Of a stretch of 64,000 nt of DNA, positions 62,849-64,000 are shown piece by piece. Origin of the DNA: Chitinophaga pinensis (GTDB lineage Bacteria; Pseudomonadota; Gammaproteobacteria; Burkholderiales; SG8-41); contig CALQCM020000006.1 in assembly GCA_943329075.2 (NCBI GenBank), positions 1 through 64,000 of the forward strand. The letters are read 5' to 3'. The notes beneath the pieces were generated by a model. The model saw only the letters and a list, made by a program, of their open reading frames with translations, searched no databases and was not told where the DNA came from. The position numbers and the translations under genes were made by a program. Each line of letters starts with the position of its first letter. Position 1 is the stretch's first letter.

Positions 62849-63098
62849 TTCATTTCTCCCGTGATTCAGCGACAAATTATGAAACTGCGAATAATACTGC
62901 GGCAGGTCGATTTGACTGAACAGATGCTTGCCGATGCAGCAGCGACCTGGAGGCCGTACCGTTTACAGCAGCGAAGATAACATTCAGGCGCACAACTCAA
63001 AGTGCCGACGCCAGATATAATATCATTTGCATATTCGGAACTTTTTGCACACCCTGCGCGCTGTTTGAGCGCTGTGTCAGTGCGCGCTGGAGCGTTTA
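62849..63098. other. AT-richer divergent intergenic region
   Basis: About 250 bases between the cupin and the SMP-30 starts, visibly richer in A/T than its surroundings around 62990-63060. It holds a perfect -10 hexamer TATAAT at 63017-63022 on the plus strand. No matching -35 is found at 16-18 bases, and no ORF is seen. Both divergent promoters should lie here. Confidence 0.5.
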
Positions 63099-63989
63099 AT
63101 GGAATTTGAAAAGCTGGCACCCGGGTTCGAGCGTATTGCCTGCGGCGACATGCGGCTCGACGTCATCGATCCCGATGCGCGAGTCACCGAAGGCCCGGTG
63201 TGGAACCGGCGCACCGGCGAATTTTTCTGGGTCAGCATCACCGGCAGCACCATCTATAAATGGTCGCCCGGCGCGGGGCGTTCGATCGTCATGCATCCGA
63301 GTCACAAGGCCGATGGCATGACCTTCGACCGGCAGGGACGCCTGGTGGTCGCCGGTTGGGGATGGCGACGCGTCTGGCGCCGCGAACTCGATGGCAGCAT
63401 AAACACGCTGTGTTCGCACTTTGACGGCGTGAAATTCAATTCACCCAACGACATCGTCATCCGTTCCGACGGCTCGATCTACTTTACCGACCCGCCCGGC
63501 GCGCTTGCCAGCGTTGAAATGTACGGTGACGATGTGCAGCGCTATATGGACTATTGCGGCGTCTACCGTATCTCACCTGACGGCGAAACCACGCTGGCGG
63601 TGAAAGACCTCACGTATCCGAACGGACTCGCGTTTTCTCCGGACGAGTCGCTGCTCTATATCAACGATACGCGCGATTTCGTCGTCAATGTGTTCGATGT
63701 CGCGCCAGACGGCACGCTCGGCAATCGCCGCGTTTTTTGCGAGATCACCGGCACTGACGAAGGCATCCCGGACGGCCTCAAAGTTGACAGCGAGGGCAAC
63801 GTCTATTGCACCGGGCCGGGCGGCATCCATGTTTTCTCCGCCAAAGGCACGATGTTGGGCCGCTTAAAAGTACCGGCCCACGTCAATAACATGGGGTGGG
63901 GCGGCGACGACTGGCGCAGCCTGTTCATCACCTCCGACACTGCCGTTTTCCGGGTGCGGCTAGGCATTCCCGGCACACCCACCTGGTAG
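63099..63989 (+). CDS. SMP-30/gluconolactonase-family lactonase
   Basis: A 296-residue six-bladed propeller of the SMP-30/LRE family. The metal ligands can be placed by comparison: Glu31 in TEGPVW, Asn175 in PNGLAF and Asp225 in PDGLKVD. It hydrolyses a sugar or other lactone, giving an acid that a dehydrogenase can use. GGAGCG precedes the ATG. The stop (63987-63989) is inside the window, so the gene is complete. Confidence 0.9.
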   Translation: MEFEKLAPGFERIACGDMRLDVIDPDARVTEGPVWNRRTGEFFWVSITGSTIYKWSPGAGRSIVMHPSHKADGMTFDRQGRLVVAGWGWRRVWRRELDGSINTLCSHFDGVKFNSPNDIVIRSDGSIYFTDPPGALASVEMYGDDVQRYMDYCGVYRISPDGETTLAVKDLTYPNGLAFSPDESLLYINDTRDFVVNVFDVAPDGTLGNRRVFCEITGTDEGIPDGLKVDSEGNVYCTGPGGIHVFSAKGTMLGRLKVPAHVNNMGWGGDDWRSLFITSDTAVFRVRLGIPGTPTW

Positions 63990-64000
63990 CGACGGACCGC

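Noticed and set aside
1-64000. Possible CRISPR arrays among the many palindromic repeats
   Set aside because: Repeats are dispersed and few, without regular spacers or cas genes.

Overview
The window is 64 kb of high-GC DNA from what looks like an environmental betaproteobacterium, most probably Burkholderiales (Alcaligenaceae/Comamonadaceae-like). The assignment is inferred from gene content: 16 separate Bug (TctC-type) periplasmic solute receptors, a set of CoA, FAD and zinc oxidoreductases typical of that group, strong Shine-Dalgarno sites, and palindromic intergenic repeats of the ATTCCC...GGGAAT kind. I see no rRNA, tRNA, CRISPR array, transposase, integrase or phage gene.

Layout. 0-5.6 kb: a thiamine-diphosphate enzyme, a quinone-reductase-like enzyme, Bug1 and an alpha/beta hydrolase, separated by repeats. 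5.9-11.5 kb: a plus-strand operon Bug2 - CocE hydrolase - Bug3 - asparaginase-like protein. 16.0-11.5 kb (minus): MDR reductase - Bug5 - Bug4 - flavoprotein dehydrogenase. 21.3-16.2 kb (minus): Bug6 - acyl-CoA dehydrogenase - two Lin0512 proteins - MDR dehydrogenase - metallo-beta-lactamase-fold hydrolase. 21.5-23.1 kb: Bug7 - cupin. 27.7-23.1 kb (minus): Bug9 - CoA transferase - Bug8 - TauD/TfdA dioxygenase. 27.9-30.6 kb: CorA, an unknown protein and Bug10, followed by a gene-poor stretch with direct repeats. 31-36.3 kb: a second thiamine-diphosphate enzyme, a CoxG-like protein, a HEXXH lipoprotein, a reduced intradiol-dioxygenase-like protein and an FAH-family hydrolase. 36.4-46.6 kb: Bug11 with a TonB-like protein, an amidohydrolase, Bug12 with a tandem SnoaL protein, Bug13, Bug14 with a second CocE, and MsrA. 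47-52 kb: a P-type cation ATPase behind an FNR-type box, two very small ORFs, a secreted lectin-fold protein and ChrA behind a structured leader. 52-64 kb: a methyltransferase, a gluconate-dehydrogenase-type pair (subunit 3 and GMC flavoprotein), Bug15, a 2-hydroxyacid dehydrogenase, Bug16, threonine aldolase, an aminotransferase, an acyl-CoA-dehydrogenase-fold monooxygenase, a second cupin and an SMP-30 lactonase.

How it fits together. The recurring unit is one Bug receptor beside one to five catabolic enzymes. This suggests a scavenging island in which each receptor captures a different carboxylate or amide and the adjacent enzymes start its breakdown. No TctA/TctB membrane component and no recognisable transcription regulator is present in the window, so the receptors must share permeases encoded elsewhere or do something else. 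The least explained items are the asparaginase-like protein with a changed catalytic pair, the TonB-like protein paired with a Bug receptor, the structured chrA leader, the FNR-type ATPase promoter, the two tiny ORFs, and three families of inverted-repeat elements.
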